DNA of 64,000 nt from Ashinkailepas kermadecensis (taxonomy: Eukaryota > Arthropoda > Thecostraca > Neolepadidae). The stretch covers positions 1 through 64,000 of the forward strand of contig JAOTOM010003818.1 in NCBI GenBank assembly GCA_034440615.1. The letters are read 5' to 3'. The translations under genes and the position numbers were made by a program. The notes under the pieces were generated by a model. It had not been told where the DNA came from and did no database searches. It saw only the letters and a program-made list of their open reading frames with translations. Positions 34,221 through 45,640 of this stretch are shown here, piece by piece; the stretch's first letter is position 1, and each line of letters starts with the position of its first letter.

Positions 34221-34316
34221 GCTCCTCTCCTCACTCTTAGCTCACCGCTTCCTTTTGCAGCCTGTCCCGCTCCTCTCCTCACTCTTAGCTCACCGCTTCC
34301 TTTTGCAGCCTGTCCC
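34221..34316 (+). repeat. Exact 48-bp tandem duplication with splice-acceptor-like sequence
   Basis: Two identical copies (34221-34268 and 34269-34316), each with a pyrimidine-rich CTTCCTTTTGCAG preceding CCTGTCCC. It looks like a duplicated 3' splice site, but there is no coding context to support an exon. Confidence 0.85.
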
Positions 34317-34339
34317 CCACTCCTCTCTCCCTCTTCTTT

Positions 34340-34480
34340 TGATTTTCGGTTTCCTCTGTCTCGGTCTCGGTCTCTGCCTCTGTCTTTATCTCTTCCTCTG
34401 CCTCTGCCTCTGCTTCTGCCTCTGCCTCTGCCTATTCATCTGCATATATTCCTATGCCTATGCTTTGTTTGTTTGTTTAT
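34340..34480 (+). repeat. CTCTGC/TCGGTC pyrimidine-rich microsatellite
   Basis: Imperfect hexamer repeats TCTCGG, CTCTGC and TATGCC variants, with a short GTTTGTTTGTTT tail. Confidence 0.85.
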
Positions 34481-34629
34481 TGGGTGGTTCTCGACGCACT
34501 TTATGCACGCTCACGGCTAATGGCGCCGCCCACACTGTTTCGCCGGTGGGCCGCGGGATTTGGAAATGTCCCGAGTGGTGCGAGTGTTGAACCCCCTATG
34601 CCTATGCTCTGACACCGATAACACAGGCT

Positions 34630-34960
34630 CTCAACCTATCAACCGGGACGAGCGGGCGATTGGCGGAATTGGTCGGTGACGCCACATGGCGCCGGCCTCC
34701 TGGGGCGCGGTCGTCTGGGGGGGCGAGTGGTGGCTGCCGGCCATCTGGGGGGTGAGTGGCGGCTGCTGGTCGTCTGGGGCGAGTGGTGGCTGGATGGTAT
34801 GGCCAAAGCGCCGGCCGTCTGGGGGAAGGGGCACGTGGTGGCTGTACGATGTGGCCGTACGGTGTGTCCAGCGTACCCCTTCCGAGTTCACGGATGTCGG
34901 CAGCCAAGGTTAGCCGGGTTGGGGTTGGGTGGCGCCGGCGTGCAGCAACATCCGGGGCTG
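34630..34960. repeat. GC-rich block with ~42-bp imperfect repeats
   Basis: GTCTGGGG.GAGTGGTGGCTG recurs about three times between 34700 and 34800. Overlapping 166-codon plus and 101-codon minus frames are not supported as genes. Confidence 0.5.
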
Positions 34961-36175
34961 CCGCTGGAGTGGATCTGGTGCGACGAGAATGTGCGTGCGA
35001 GTCACGCTGAGATCAAATCTGACAGCGCGCCGCCGGGTGATTTATACTTGGCCTCCGAACACATAGCATGGGACCGCATCAGAATTCCAAAGATTCTTCC
35101 TTTCATTGTTGTCTCGGTAATACCTGAAAAGACACAGCCTACATGTCAGTGCGCGGATGGATGTTTGGAGTGTTGATCAGCAAAGTTGGAAGGTGTGGCC
35201 AATAATGCATGGATGCATCTATACAGAATAAGCCAGCCCAGAACGCGCGGTCGGAACCGATGTCGATCTTCAATGAATGAATACATCGACGATCATCAAA
35301 TTATCAACACTGAGAAACAATCGAATATACACCTGTTGGATGGACAATAGCGCAATACGCCTCTTACTAGCATTCTTTACGGTCGATTATCCAATCCCTG
35401 TTATTTTAGCTGCGATTGCCAATGTTGCGTTGGTACCGTCTGATACGTACCGTAACAATGCTTAAAACCTATGATGTAAATGGTTTTGCAACTTCTGGCC
35501 TTTCTGTCGCTGTGCGGCCATTTAGGTTTGATATGTCGCAATCATCGTTGCTCCAGGCGGCAGTCAATAGCGCAGAATCATTTTTTTTAGAGCTTGTTTC
35601 CTCACTGTTTTCCATGTAACTCTATTCTCCCATATGCCCTCTCCGCACCCCTTCCCTCTTCAATCCCAAAATTGATGATATCACCGCCAGATGTTCCAGC
35701 GACACCAGCAAAGAAGAATATTCAGCGACAATTTCAGGCATTGCTACAAGACAGCTTTCTGCTAGATATCGCAGGCTGGGTGTTTTGTCAAGCAATAGCT
35801 ACTGTACTACAGCCACTAGTGGAGCTCTCCAGAACGTTCTAAAATAGCATGATGCTGCTATTGTATGGTTATGATGCTCATGGTGGCGCTATGGTATGTT
35901 TATGATTTTTATAAATGCGGCTTTTCCGCATATCGCGATCAGCGTATTCTCCTGAAAAATATTGGTGGTGTTCAACAATGCTCGGCGGTACGCATCACAT
36001 GTTAAACACTAAAACTCCATCCGTGCTTACAACAATGATTGAATGAGCTCCGTGAGCCATGACCTTTGAATTACAACAAGATGCCTAAGCATAAACCCAT
36101 GGAGAGATACGAGCCATACGCACTGCTACGACATATGTGTGGTTAGCTGCAAAACAGTTTTCGGAACGCATGAAA
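34961..36175. other. No recognisable feature
   Basis: About 1.2 kb with only short frames and no repeats of note. Confidence 0.5.
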
Positions 36176-36179
36176 AGGT

Positions 36180-36325
36180 ACTCCCGCCACACCTGTTGCT
36201 CAGCGACGCTTCTCTACTGCCGCCATACCTGCCGCTCAGCGACGCTTCTCTACTGCCGCCATATCTGCTGCTCAGAGACACTTCTCTGCTGCCGCCTTAC
36301 CTGCTGCCCAGCGAAACTTCTCTAC
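36180..36325 (+). repeat. 36-bp minisatellite, ~4 copies
   Basis: CGACGCTTCTCTACTGCCGC followed by CATACCTGCCGCTCAG, repeated every 36 bp (12 codons). Confidence 0.9.
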
Positions 36326-36429
36326 TCTACCTTGCTCCACTGAGCTTCACTGCAATCCTCCACTCAGCTGCTGCAATACTGCGGCTGTCGGACACACGTG
36401 GACGTACCACAGCCTGTGGTGCCTGCTGT

Positions 36430-37710
36430 ACCGGCTGTGGTGCTGCCGGACGGATGGTGCTGCCCGAGGACTGGTGCTGCCGGACGGATGGTGCTGCCCG
36501 AGGACTGGTGCTGCCGGACGGCTGGTGCTGCCGGGCGGCTGGTGCTGCCGGACGGCTGGTACTGCCGGACGGATCGTGCTGCCCGAGGACTGGTGCTGCC
36601 GGACGGCTGGTACTGCCGGACGGCTGGTGCTGCCGGGCGGCTGGTGCTGCCGGACGGCTGGTACTGCCGGACGGATCGTGCTGCCCGAGGACTGGTGCTG
36701 CCGGACGGCTGGTGCTGCCGGGCGGCTGGTGCTGCCGGACGGCTGGTACTGCCGGACGGATCGTGCTGCCCGAGGACTGGTGCTGCCGGACGGCTGGTGC
36801 TGCCGGGCGGCTGGTGCTGCCGGACGGCTGGTACTGCCGGACGGATCGTGCTGCCGGACGGCTGGTGCTGCCGGGCGGCTGGTGCTGCCGGAGGACTGGT
36901 GCTGCCGGACGGCTGGTACTGCCGGACGGATCGTGCTGCCCGAGGACTGGTGCTGCCGGACGGCTGGTGCTGCCGGACGGCTGGTGCCGCCGGACGGCTG
37001 GTGCCGCCGGACGGCTGGTGCCGCCGGACGGCTGGTGCTGCCGGACGGCTGGTGCCGCCGGACGGCTGGTGCTGCCGGACGGCTGGTGCCGCCGGACGGC
37101 TGGTGCTGCCGGACGGCTGGTGCCGCCGGACGGCTGGTGCTGCCGGACGGCTGGTGCTGCCGGGCGGCTGGTGCCGCCGGACGGCTGGTGCTGCCGGACG
37201 GCTGGTGCCGCCTGACGGCTGGTGCTGCCGGGCGGCTGGTGCCGCCGGACGGCTGGTGCTGCCGGACGGCTGGTGCCGCCTGACGGCTGGTGCTGCCGGG
37301 CGGCTGGTGCCGCCGGACGGCTGGTGCTGCCGGACGGCTGGTACTGCCGGGCGGCTGGTGCCGCCGGAGGACTGGTGCAGGTGGGCGGCTGGTGCCGCCG
37401 GACGGCTGGTGCTGCCGGGCGGCTGGTGCTGCCGGACGGATCGTGCTGCCCGAGGACTGGTGCCGCCGGACGGCTGGTGCTGACGGACGGCTGGTGCCGC
37501 CTGACGGCTGGTGCTGCCGGGCGGCTGGTGCTGCCGGACGGCTGGTGCTGCCGGACGGCTGGTGCTGCCGGACGGCTGGTGCTGACGGACGGCTGGTACT
37601 GCCGGACGGATCGTGCTGCCCGAGGACTGGTGCTGCCCGAGGACTGGTGCTGCCGGACGGCTGGTGCTGCCGGGCGGCTGGTGCTGCCGGAGGACTGGTG
37701 CAGGTGGGCA
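36430..37710 (+). repeat. 17-bp minisatellite, ~75 copies
   Basis: Unit GCTGCCGGACGGCTGGT with variants (GGGCGG, GGAGGACTGG, GGTACT, GGTGCC, GGATCGT). In the left part variants recur in an ~85-bp order (five units). The right part is dominated by GCCGCCGGACGGCTGGT. Three 17-bp units make 51 bp, so every plus frame cycles through a 17-residue repeat (GAAGRLVLPDGWCCRTA-like), and a minus frame of 462 codons reads an RQHQPSGSTSRPAAPAV-like repeat. All are consequences of a stop-free unit. Variants form blocks, which suggests expansion by slippage or unequal exchange. Confidence 0.97.
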
Positions 37711-37762
37711 GGAGGCTTGCTATGGCGGCCAACATGAGATATCGTCGGTCGCGTTGAGCCAG

Positions 37763-38350
37763 TCCAGTCTATTAGAGTAAAGGTTCGCTAGTCTCAGTCT
37801 GTTAGAGTAAAGGTTTGCTAATCTCAGTCTGTTAGAGTAAATGTTTGCTAGTCTCAGTCTGTTAGAGTAAAGGTTTGCTAGTCTCAGTCTGCTAGAGTAA
37901 AGGTTTGCTAGGTTGGTTGGTTATTGGTTTTACGACACGTCGACCGTTGAGTCATGTAGCGTCGCCAATCTCTCACGCCGATTGGTCGCGGGCGAAGAGT
38001 AGCGACAGGTGAGACTCGAACCCACAACCTTTCGATTGTGAGACGAGCATCTTACCCCTAGACCACTCGTCCCATTAAAGGTTTGCTAGTCTCAGTCTGC
38101 TAGAGTAAAGGTTTGCTAGTCTCAGTCTGTTAGAGTAAAGGTTTGCTAGTCTCAGTCTGTTAGAGTAAAGGTTTGCTAGTCTCAGTCTGTTAGAGTAAAC
38201 GTTTGCTAGTCTCAGTCTGTTAGAGTAAAGGTTTGCTAATCTCAGTCTGTTAGAGTGAAGATTTGCTAATTTCAGTCTGTTAGAGTAAATGTTTGCTAGT
38301 ATCAGTCTCTTAGAGTAAAGGTTTGCTGGTCTCAGTCTGTTAGAGTAGTG
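37763..38350 (+). repeat. 30-bp minisatellite, ~14 copies, split by a SINE
   Basis: Unit TCTCAGTCTGTTAGAGTAAA then GGTTTGCTAG. Copies are 85-100% alike. A SINE (37912-38075) sits in the fifth unit. In minus translation it gives the 10-residue repeat ANLYSNRLRL. Confidence 0.95.
37898..38089 (-). mobile_element. tRNA-derived SINE (Val-like head) inside the 30-bp array
   Basis: Element 37912-38075, minus strand, with the repeat-unit segment TAAAGGTTTGCTAG duplicated on both sides (37898-37911 and 38076-38089). Because the target is a tandem repeat, the duplication is ambiguous as a TSD, but the break in unit phase proves insertion. The head (near 38073) has box A and box B as in the 45.7- and 47.2-kb copies. 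The core is intact, and the tail is GGTTGGTTGGTTATTGG on the plus strand. Confidence 0.9.
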
Positions 38351-39985
38351 GCTTGCTACTACCAGTATGATCGAGTAGCGAGTCGATTTCACCCTCCTGT
38401 CACCGGCCATGGCGTCAACAGTAAGCGGCCTTTGGCGTATGCCGTCTGGCCGCTGCAGCCGGTACGCCTGGGCCAAAGGAGTTCGGAAGCCAACCTCATT
38501 GTTCTGTTCGGCGACGGGTGCCTGAGCGTGGTTCTCGTGGTTCGTCGGTCTCCATTGCATGCCGAAACCGGTCTTCGACAATGGCCGGTGCTGGCGCAGC
38601 ATTGATGCGCTGTGATGGAATGCCAGAGGACCTTCCATGATCCTGCCGTGCAGCCGCTGCACTAAACGACGCACGTGCTGAGAGAGAGATCGGCACCGGC
38701 TCTCTCAGCATGTGAGAAAATCGGGCAGAGCCGAACCTAACCGTGACCAGCACGTTCACTATGCAGAATGCAGCCCATGAGTAAGAAGTCAAATCTGTGA
38801 AAATAACTGCAACTCTGCAAAACAAGCAATCAATATTGCAATTAATCATACCTACATGTATTTTTGAAGTATGTCAGTCATTTAATATTGAACATTGAAG
38901 TAGCCATAGTCATTCAACTTTTCGAAGGCACGAGCTCGTTAACTATATCCGATAACAAGGCATCAAATCGTTTGGCGATTTGATGGCAAAACGGACAAAC
39001 TTGCTGACAAGCCGGGGAAAATAAACCATGGGAACCATGGAAACCGAACGGCCGGTCTGTGTAGGCAAACTTCGCGAAAAGCTGACAAGTCCTGGCTGGT
39101 GTGCAGGGAAACACGTTGGGCGCAAGTGTGGATCCTCGGAGAATATACCTTTTCGGTCTGTTAGGTTGGGACAGCTGTTGGGTCTGTTAGGTCGGGAGAA
39201 TAAAACACATGTTGACTGTATTCAGTGAGGATATTTACCCCGCCCCAAAAGGGTGGGCCGAATTACTGTTTGTCCTTCCCCTTTCCACGGTGAGGGCGGG
39301 GGCGGGGAGGCGGAGTATGACCGTACTGCTTCCCGCGAAGTCACCCCCTGGACAACGTCTACGGAGATGTGTGAGATATAATGTCTGACAGTATGGTCCG
39401 ATTCAAACCGTTATTTTGCATTCGGTGGGCCACCCACAGAAGTCCTCAGAACGTTGAAGTCGCTAAAGCGCACTGATGTGCGTATATTTTGCGCCTTGGT
39501 TTCACCCAGCATGTGATATCGATGCATTGCCCCAGCCTAGTTGCAGTGTGCGTGTCCCAGATGTGCGTCACACGGCCCTTACCATCGCAATTGCAAGACA
39601 CCACAAGCTAAGTGCAAGCAACGCGCGAAATTGTACATTGGAACCTTCTCCCACCAATCACACGTTCCGGCTGCCTTCATGCATGACTAGGCTTATAGCA
39701 CAAGCTAAATGTTTCTTCATAGTATGCATCACATATGTGATGGAGCGCTTTCTTTGTTCACTGGGTTCAAGACGATACACTTTCCACGATAATTGCAAGC
39801 ATGTGCGCAATGGCAAGCAAGACGAAATGCGAATACTTAGATCTGTAGGGTTGTTTATAGCTTCTTTTTTCCACATCACAGCCACTGGAAGGCGTCGAAA
39901 GCAGCGCTGTCTATTGGCTGGTGTTGCCCAGCGTTTGAGTTGTTGATGGACACCAAATGAGACAGCCGTAAAATTACGGCCATTC
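38351..39985. other. No recognisable gene
   Basis: Short inverted repeat CGGTGCCGATCTCTCTC-like near 38685 and CCATGGGAACCATGG near 39028. The 156-codon plus frame (39476-39946) and the 221-codon minus frame (39658-40323) overlap each other and show no domain. The minus one runs into the 13-bp array. Confidence 0.4.
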
Positions 39986-39990
39986 GTACG

Positions 39991-40037
39991 GCCGCTATTT
40001 AAATTGGCCATTCGTCCCGGCCAATTTAAATAGCGGC
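39991..40037. other. Perfect 19-bp hairpin
   Basis: GCCGCTATTTAAATTGGCC (39991-40009), loop ATTCGTCCC, then the exact reverse complement (40019-40037). A smaller palindrome CCGTAAAATTACGG lies just upstream at about 39966. No terminator function can be assigned in this eukaryotic context. Confidence 0.9.
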
Positions 40038-40159
40038 AAACGCGGACAGGAGTGCGCTCAAAGAGGCCATCGGTCGAACGTTGAATATGCTCGTAATCAG
40101 CGAGCGCTCTGTTTTCGAAGGACTCGTCGATGGTGGTTGGAACACGGCGTGCCGCACCG

Positions 40160-40248
40160 GTGTGCAGCACCGGTGGGTCGTATCGGTGGGTCGTACCGGT
40201 GGGTCGTACCGGTGGGTCGTATCGGTGGGTCGTACCGGTGGGCCGCGC
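40160..40248 (+). repeat. 13-bp minisatellite, ~6-7 copies
   Basis: CGGTGGGTCGTAC / CGGTGGGTCGTAT repeated without gaps. Confidence 0.9.
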
Positions 40249-40319
40249 TCTCTTATCGATGCGTTGGTGCCGAGACACCGCCCGGTCCGACCGTCGATGG
40301 CCGGTTTCGGTCGATCGGC

Positions 40320-41030
40320 GCATAGCCCCGGGCTGTCATGTCGGCTGGCCACATAGCCCTGGGCTGACACGTCGGCTGGCCACATAGCCCTGGGCTGACA
40401 CGTCGGCTGGCCACATAGCCCCGGGCTGTCACGTCGGCTGGCCACATAGCCCCGGGCTGTCACGTCGGCTGGCCACATAGCCCCGGGCTGTCACGTCGGC
40501 TGGCCACATAGCCCCGGGCTGTCACGTCGGCTGGCTACATAGCCCCGGGCTGTCACGTCGGCTGGCCACATAGCCCCGGGCTGTCACGTCGGCTGGCTAC
40601 ATAGCCTGGGCTGTCACGTCGGCTGGCCACATAGCCCTGGGCTGTCACGTCGGCTGGAACTCTGGCTGTCACGTCGGCTGGCCACATAGCCCCGGGCTGT
40701 CACGTCGGCTGGCCACATAGCCCCGGGCTGTCACGTCGGCTGGCCACATAGCTCTGGGCTGTCACGTCGGCTGGCCACATAGCCCCGGGCTGTCACGTCG
40801 GCTGGCCACATAGCCCCGGGCTGTCACGTCGGCTGGCCACATAGCCCTGGGCTGTCACGTCGGCTGGCCACATAGCCCCGGGCTGTCACGTCGGCTGGCC
40901 ACATAGCCCCGGGCTGTCACGTCGGCTGGTCACATAGCCCCGGGCTGTCACGTCGGCTGGCCACATAGCCCCGGGCTGTCACGTCGGCTGGCCACATAGC
41001 CCCGGGCTGTCACGTCGGCTGGTCACAGTG
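40320..41030 (+). repeat. 31-bp minisatellite, ~23 copies
   Basis: Unit GGCCACATAGCCCCGGGCTG then TCACGTCGGCT. Most copies are identical or differ by one base. One copy (about 40653-40679) is internally deleted. Each unit contains CCCGGG. Confidence 0.97.
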
Positions 41031-41570
41031 ACCTGTGCACACCTGCCGGCGGCGGCCTTGTGTCGCCCGACACGGACTATGACGGCCTTGGGGCGGCTGC
41101 CAGACTTGGGACAGGCTCCAGGTGGCACCAGCTGACCAGCTGACCAGCTGTTTCCGTCAGATTGTCCGATTCGGGGCATTCCAATGTGACACACACAATG
41201 AACCCGTAGTGGCAAAGACATTGGGGATTCAAAATTGCAGGTTGCAGGAATGGATATGATGTGCTTGACTATGTATATATATATGTATATATATATATAT
41301 GCCCCACCTCACCCCTCAACGTCCCCTGCACACGCCATCAATTTCATAAAAGTACTACATTGTTGTCTTGCAGGGCACAATTATCATTCTCGTAGGGACA
41401 TACAACTTTCGGAAGCCTCCTGGCGGAGTGGGTTTTTCGCTGTTATGGGCCCCTCTAAACACTCCAGGTTAATAATTAGGCTGAAACAGTTGCAGAGGTC
41501 CCACTGTGAGTGGCAAAGAGCTTTCTACAAGAAACTTCTGACAAATGCCTAGATGCTCTCCGTGGCTGTC
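41031..41570. other. Unremarkable DNA with an AT dinucleotide tract
   Basis: (TA)n with interruptions at 41270-41300; nothing else supported. Confidence 0.6.
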
Positions 41571-41587
41571 AGACGACTCTCCGGAAG

Positions 41588-41815
41588 TGTAGCTATCAAA
41601 CAGCCACCTGTAGCTGTTTTAGGGCATTTTGTAGCTATCAAATGGTCACCTGTAGCTATGTTAGGTTCCCCTGTAGCTATCAAATGGTCACCTGTAACTG
41701 TGTCTGGGGCCTCTGAAGGTATCAAATTGCCACCTGTAGCTGTGTCAGGCTGTAGCTCTCCAATGGTCACCTGCAGCTGTGTCAGGGCCCTCTGTAGCTA
41801 TCAGAGGTCTTAAGT
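41588..41815 (+). repeat. 42-bp minisatellite, ~5-6 copies
   Basis: GTAGCTATCAAATGGTCACC then TGTAGCTGTGTCAGGGCCCTCT; moderately diverged copies. Confidence 0.9.
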
Positions 41816-43235
41816 AGCTGTCCCATTGTTCTATGTGGTTGTCGATGACCCCCTCCTCCATCCCCAGCAGCTTGCTCCCTTTAGCTGCTAAGGGACCGTT
41901 AAAAACTATCAAAAGCCCTCTATATCTGTAAGATGGTTCCTGTAATTGTCAGAACGGCCTTTGTCGCCAATGGAGCGATCTGTGATATCGCAGAACGTTT
42001 GCAGCTGCTATGGGGTCCCAGATGTCATGAACAGTGATCCCTACCCTAAACGGCGCAATAAAAGAAGAGGAAGATTTGCAAATTTCGATATATGATTAGT
42101 TATTTTTGGTATAAAATTAATCCATAAAAAAATTGGCAGAAGTGTCGCCATACTAGTAGATTCTTTCTTGTCTCGATCGGGAGTTTTCCGATGCCTTGAG
42201 AAGAGCACATTCTCCTCTTCTCTCTCTTGTGTGCCTCTATGTTTTCTGGCATTTGTTTTTAGTTTCTATTGGTTGTCATGGAAATAAGTTCACAGAAAAA
42301 TCCACCAGGGAACCCCACAGTTGTTGGGGCCTGTGCCTACAATGGCATTCTGTCTTTTGAAAAATGCATATATTTTTAGGGATGGTGTGATTGTGGTAAT
42401 GTGAGTACTAACATTTCTAGGGTATGATTCTCCTGTAACGCACATTTCCTAAAAGCACGCACCGGTTTTTATTTTCATTACCTAGGGCGCATGCGTCGCA
42501 CCAGAAGGATGCACGCAGCAGAAATCAGTAGTCTGACGAATTATGCAGGGGTAAGCGTGTGCGCGCTGCCTTCCTTTGACATAGAGGGAAATACGAACTT
42601 GTCTTCGAAGGTAGGTGCTGAATTCTGTTTGCAAAGAAGCATTACAAAGATAAGAAATATTGCCCGCTGTCAGTAACTTAACATTATCGCAGAGCCTATC
42701 ACTTGTAATGCTAAATATGATGGCGCGTTTGCGAGCCGGTTTCATGGCGGGGGCGGAGGGCTTAATTACCGAGAATGCATGCGCTGATGGGAGAGCACTG
42801 GATGTCGGGAGTGCGCTTTTAGGGCTTCGGGTGTTCCAATGGCGAATATGAGTAATAGTAGTGCCCCAAGTACGGACTTCGTGCGCACATGTACAGTGTT
42901 CCTCCTCACGTTCGGCTACTGAGGATATAGGATATTGCTAATGAGGGTGGTGCCCCTTCGATGGGACAAAATGGGCACAGAGGGTGCCATGCAAACCCCA
43001 TATTCCCATCAAATCAGAGATCAGTTAGAAAAAGGCGGTGACGTTTTCCAGGAGAGCATGAAACATGGAAATTTGTCCTTTAAAATTGCAAAATTTTGTG
43101 TTTGCTCCGAACACAAGGAGGGAGCGACCAGTGGCGACTCTAGAAATGGATCGGCTGGTCGATTTGGGCGTGGCAGAGGTAGTTGGCTATTCTGACCTCT
43201 CACTTCTACATTTCGGTTCACCCTCGGATTTCGCG
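41816..43235. other. No recognisable feature
   Basis: Mixed DNA. CAGTGGCGACTCTAG at 43130 resembles a hAT-like end, and CTAACTACGCCCGTG at about 43501 resembles the opposite end, but their flanks do not match. Confidence 0.4.
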
Positions 43236-43880
43236 TCAGTACGGACTCCTGGGGGGGGGGAAGTAGACATAGCCCCGTGACCCTTTATATCTGCGATAGG
43301 GGGGGGGGGACGACGTCTCCCCTCCGAATATGTTCCCATGCGTCTGGGATGATTCCCAGCGTAGTCGCCGACGATGCACCCGACGGAAACGACTCGGCAC
43401 CCTGCGGCGCGGGCGCACCCGAGTGTCCTGGAGAAGCCTCTCTACAGTGAGAGAAGGCGCCGCCGAAAAGTGGGAAGGAGAGTAGACCCCTCGTCCCCCG
43501 CTAACTACGCCCGTGCCATGTGCATTGTGATAAGCTAGGTTTATAGCCGGTGCACATTCGCCAACGTTGATCGTACCCCGATCGGCGCCGTATAGCCGTC
43601 GCTGGTTTCCACCATTCCAGCGTGTGTTGGTGGATGGCACTGGCCGGCACAGAGGCAGTCGGGGATGCTGCTGGGCGCCTCCCTCCCCTTTGTGCCGGGC
43701 GGTGATTTCCGTGAGCTCTGTGTTTTGCGAGAGGCTGTGCTGCAACAGACAATTGTTGGTACACGCGCGTCGTAGCGAAGCCGTATTTGCGAGCGAAGAC
43801 GAAGCCAAGGCGAGTTGACTCCCGTTTGTATGCGATAGACGTTCGTCTGATCGACTGTACTCGACTCGACTCGGCCCAGC
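43236..43880. other. GC-rich block with G runs
   Basis: G runs near 43251-43260 and 43300-43309, then CpG-rich sequence with overlapping minus frames (190, 127 and 87 codons) lacking domains. Confidence 0.4.
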
Positions 43881-44287
43881 CCGACCGTCAAGCTTTCGAA
43901 ACTTCCATAACGTCTGTGTTGCAACGTGTCAAGCTCTAATTAATTCCTTCACTCAATATTAGATGCCGTTATTTTGATCATAGTAGCTTTCAGCACGATT
44001 ATTTCTTTGACGTGTGAAGATTTTATTTGATTTCTTTGACATGATGATTTCTTTGACTTTTGACAATTAACAGGTTTCATGGCAGAGCTCAGCCGGTGTC
44101 GGTTCAGCAGGCGCCAGCTTCGGGTCAGCCTGCCAGCCGCTGGTCACGTGGTTACGTCGTCCGGCCATCTGGCATACGCGCGCCGAGGTCAGGCGACTAC
44201 GCTGCCAGCGCCTCTCCGATGGAGGGTGACACGCAGGACGGTTGTGTGCGGCATATGCTAAACAGGAAGACCGCGAGACAACTCACA

Positions 44288-44960
44288 TGGCGTGAACCCG
44301 CGCCCATCTCACGACTCGTACAGCGTGAACCCGCGCTCATCTCACAACTCATACGGCGTGAACCCGCGCTCATGTCACGACTCATACAGCGTGAACCCGC
44401 GCCCATCTCACGACTCATACAGCGTGAACCCGCGCTCATCTCACAACTCATACAGCGTGAACCCGCGCTCATGTCACGACTCATACAGCGTGAACCCGCG
44501 CTCATGTCACGACTCATACAGCGTGAACCCGCGCTCATCTCACGACTCATACAGCGTGAACCCGCGCTCATGTCACGACTCATACAGCGTGAACCCGCGC
44601 TCATCTCACAACTCATACAGCGTGAACCCGCGCTCATGTCACGACTCATACAGCGTGAACCCGCGCTCATGTCACGACTCATACAGCGTGAACCCGCGCT
44701 CATGTCACGACTCATACAGCGTGAACCCGCGCTCATCTCACGACTCATACAGCGTGAACCCGCGCTCATCTCACGACTCATACAGCGTGAACCCGCGCTC
44801 ATCTCGACTCATACAGCGTGAACCCACGCTCTCCCACTCATACGGCGTGAACCCGCGCTCATCCACGACTCATACGCGTGAACCCGCGCTCATGTCACGA
44901 CTCATACGGCGTGCACCTGCGCTCATGTCACAACTCACATGGCGTGCCCGCCTTTCCCAT
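44288..44960 (+). repeat. 33-bp minisatellite, ~20 copies
   Basis: Unit CAGCGTGAACCCGCGCTCAT then CTCACGACTCATA; degenerate copies continue to about 45060. Because 33 is a multiple of three, two plus frames (44060-44821, 11-residue REPALISRLIQ; 44292-45071, NPRSSHDSYSV) and one minus frame (MSAGSRCMSRE) stay open throughout. The first has an upstream ATG and about 75 non-repeat codons, so a repeat protein cannot be excluded, but there is no independent support. Confidence 0.95.
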
Positions 44961-45194
44961 ACAGCGTGCACCCGCGCTTATCTCAAAACGCACAAACCGT
45001 GCACCTGCGCTTATCTCGCAACTCATTTAGCGTGCACCTGCGCTAGTCTCACAATTCGGCGTGGTGCGTGAGATTTCAGCGTTAGATACGGATACCATAT
45101 TTGGAAGGTGAACCCGGTTTTGGTATCATTGCAGCCATTTTCTACCGATTCGGATTGTTTTTTTTTAAATGCGCATATGCCGAGCAGAGGTAGG

Positions 45195-45335
45195 AAAACG
45201 TGCTACTTGGGCGTAAGTGACAAATATCCTGCTACTTGGGCTACGTGGCAAATATCCTGCTACGTGGGCGTACGTGGCAAATATCCTGCTACTGGGCGTA
45301 CGTGGCAAATATCCTGCTACTTGGGAGTACGTAAT
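45195..45335 (+). repeat. 29-bp minisatellite, ~5 copies
   Basis: CAAATATCCTGCTACTTGGG then CGTACGTGG; the unit length varies slightly. Confidence 0.9.
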
Positions 45336-45570
45336 AATATCGGACAGTTCGCCGCGGTTCTGGTGACATCCTATCTGGTGACTGGTGGTATCCTATCAGG
45401 ACCGGACATTAATTATCTGAAGGCCGTTTTTTTTGCTTAGGAGCGTACCCAGTCAATTTCCTTTTGCCAATCATCCACACAGCATACGTACACGTCATCT
45501 TATTCCAGTGCAACATGCATGTGAAGCGTACCCAAGCAATTCCATGCTGGTGATCCATAGGCACCAGTGG

Positions 45571-45640
45571 GCGCGAGTGATCAATCCTGGTCGAAGCGCC
45601 CTAAAGCCCAAATAACTAACTAACTAACTAACTAACTAAC
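45571..45640 (+). mobile_element. Retroposon 3' end with (AACT)n tail, copy 1
   Basis: GCGCGAGTGATCAATCCTGG then TCGAAGCGCCCTAAAGCCCAAAT and six AACT units. Matches 60690-60744 (opposite strand) over about 50 bp plus tail, starting at the same internal point. The tail type and recurrent 3' end suggest a LINE or SINE 3' terminus. A SINE has inserted immediately downstream. Confidence 0.7.

Noticed and set aside
36139..37757. Frames of 358, 361, 269, 171 (plus) and 462 codons (minus)
   Set aside because: They are translations of the stop-free 17-bp repeat; several mutually exclusive frames are equally open.
39658..40323. 221-codon minus frame
   Set aside because: Overlaps the 13-bp array and the hairpin, and conflicts with a 156-codon plus frame; no recognisable domain.
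43130..43516. hAT-like element between CAGTGGCGAC and TACGCCCGTG
   Set aside because: No matching flanking 8-mers and weak end similarity.
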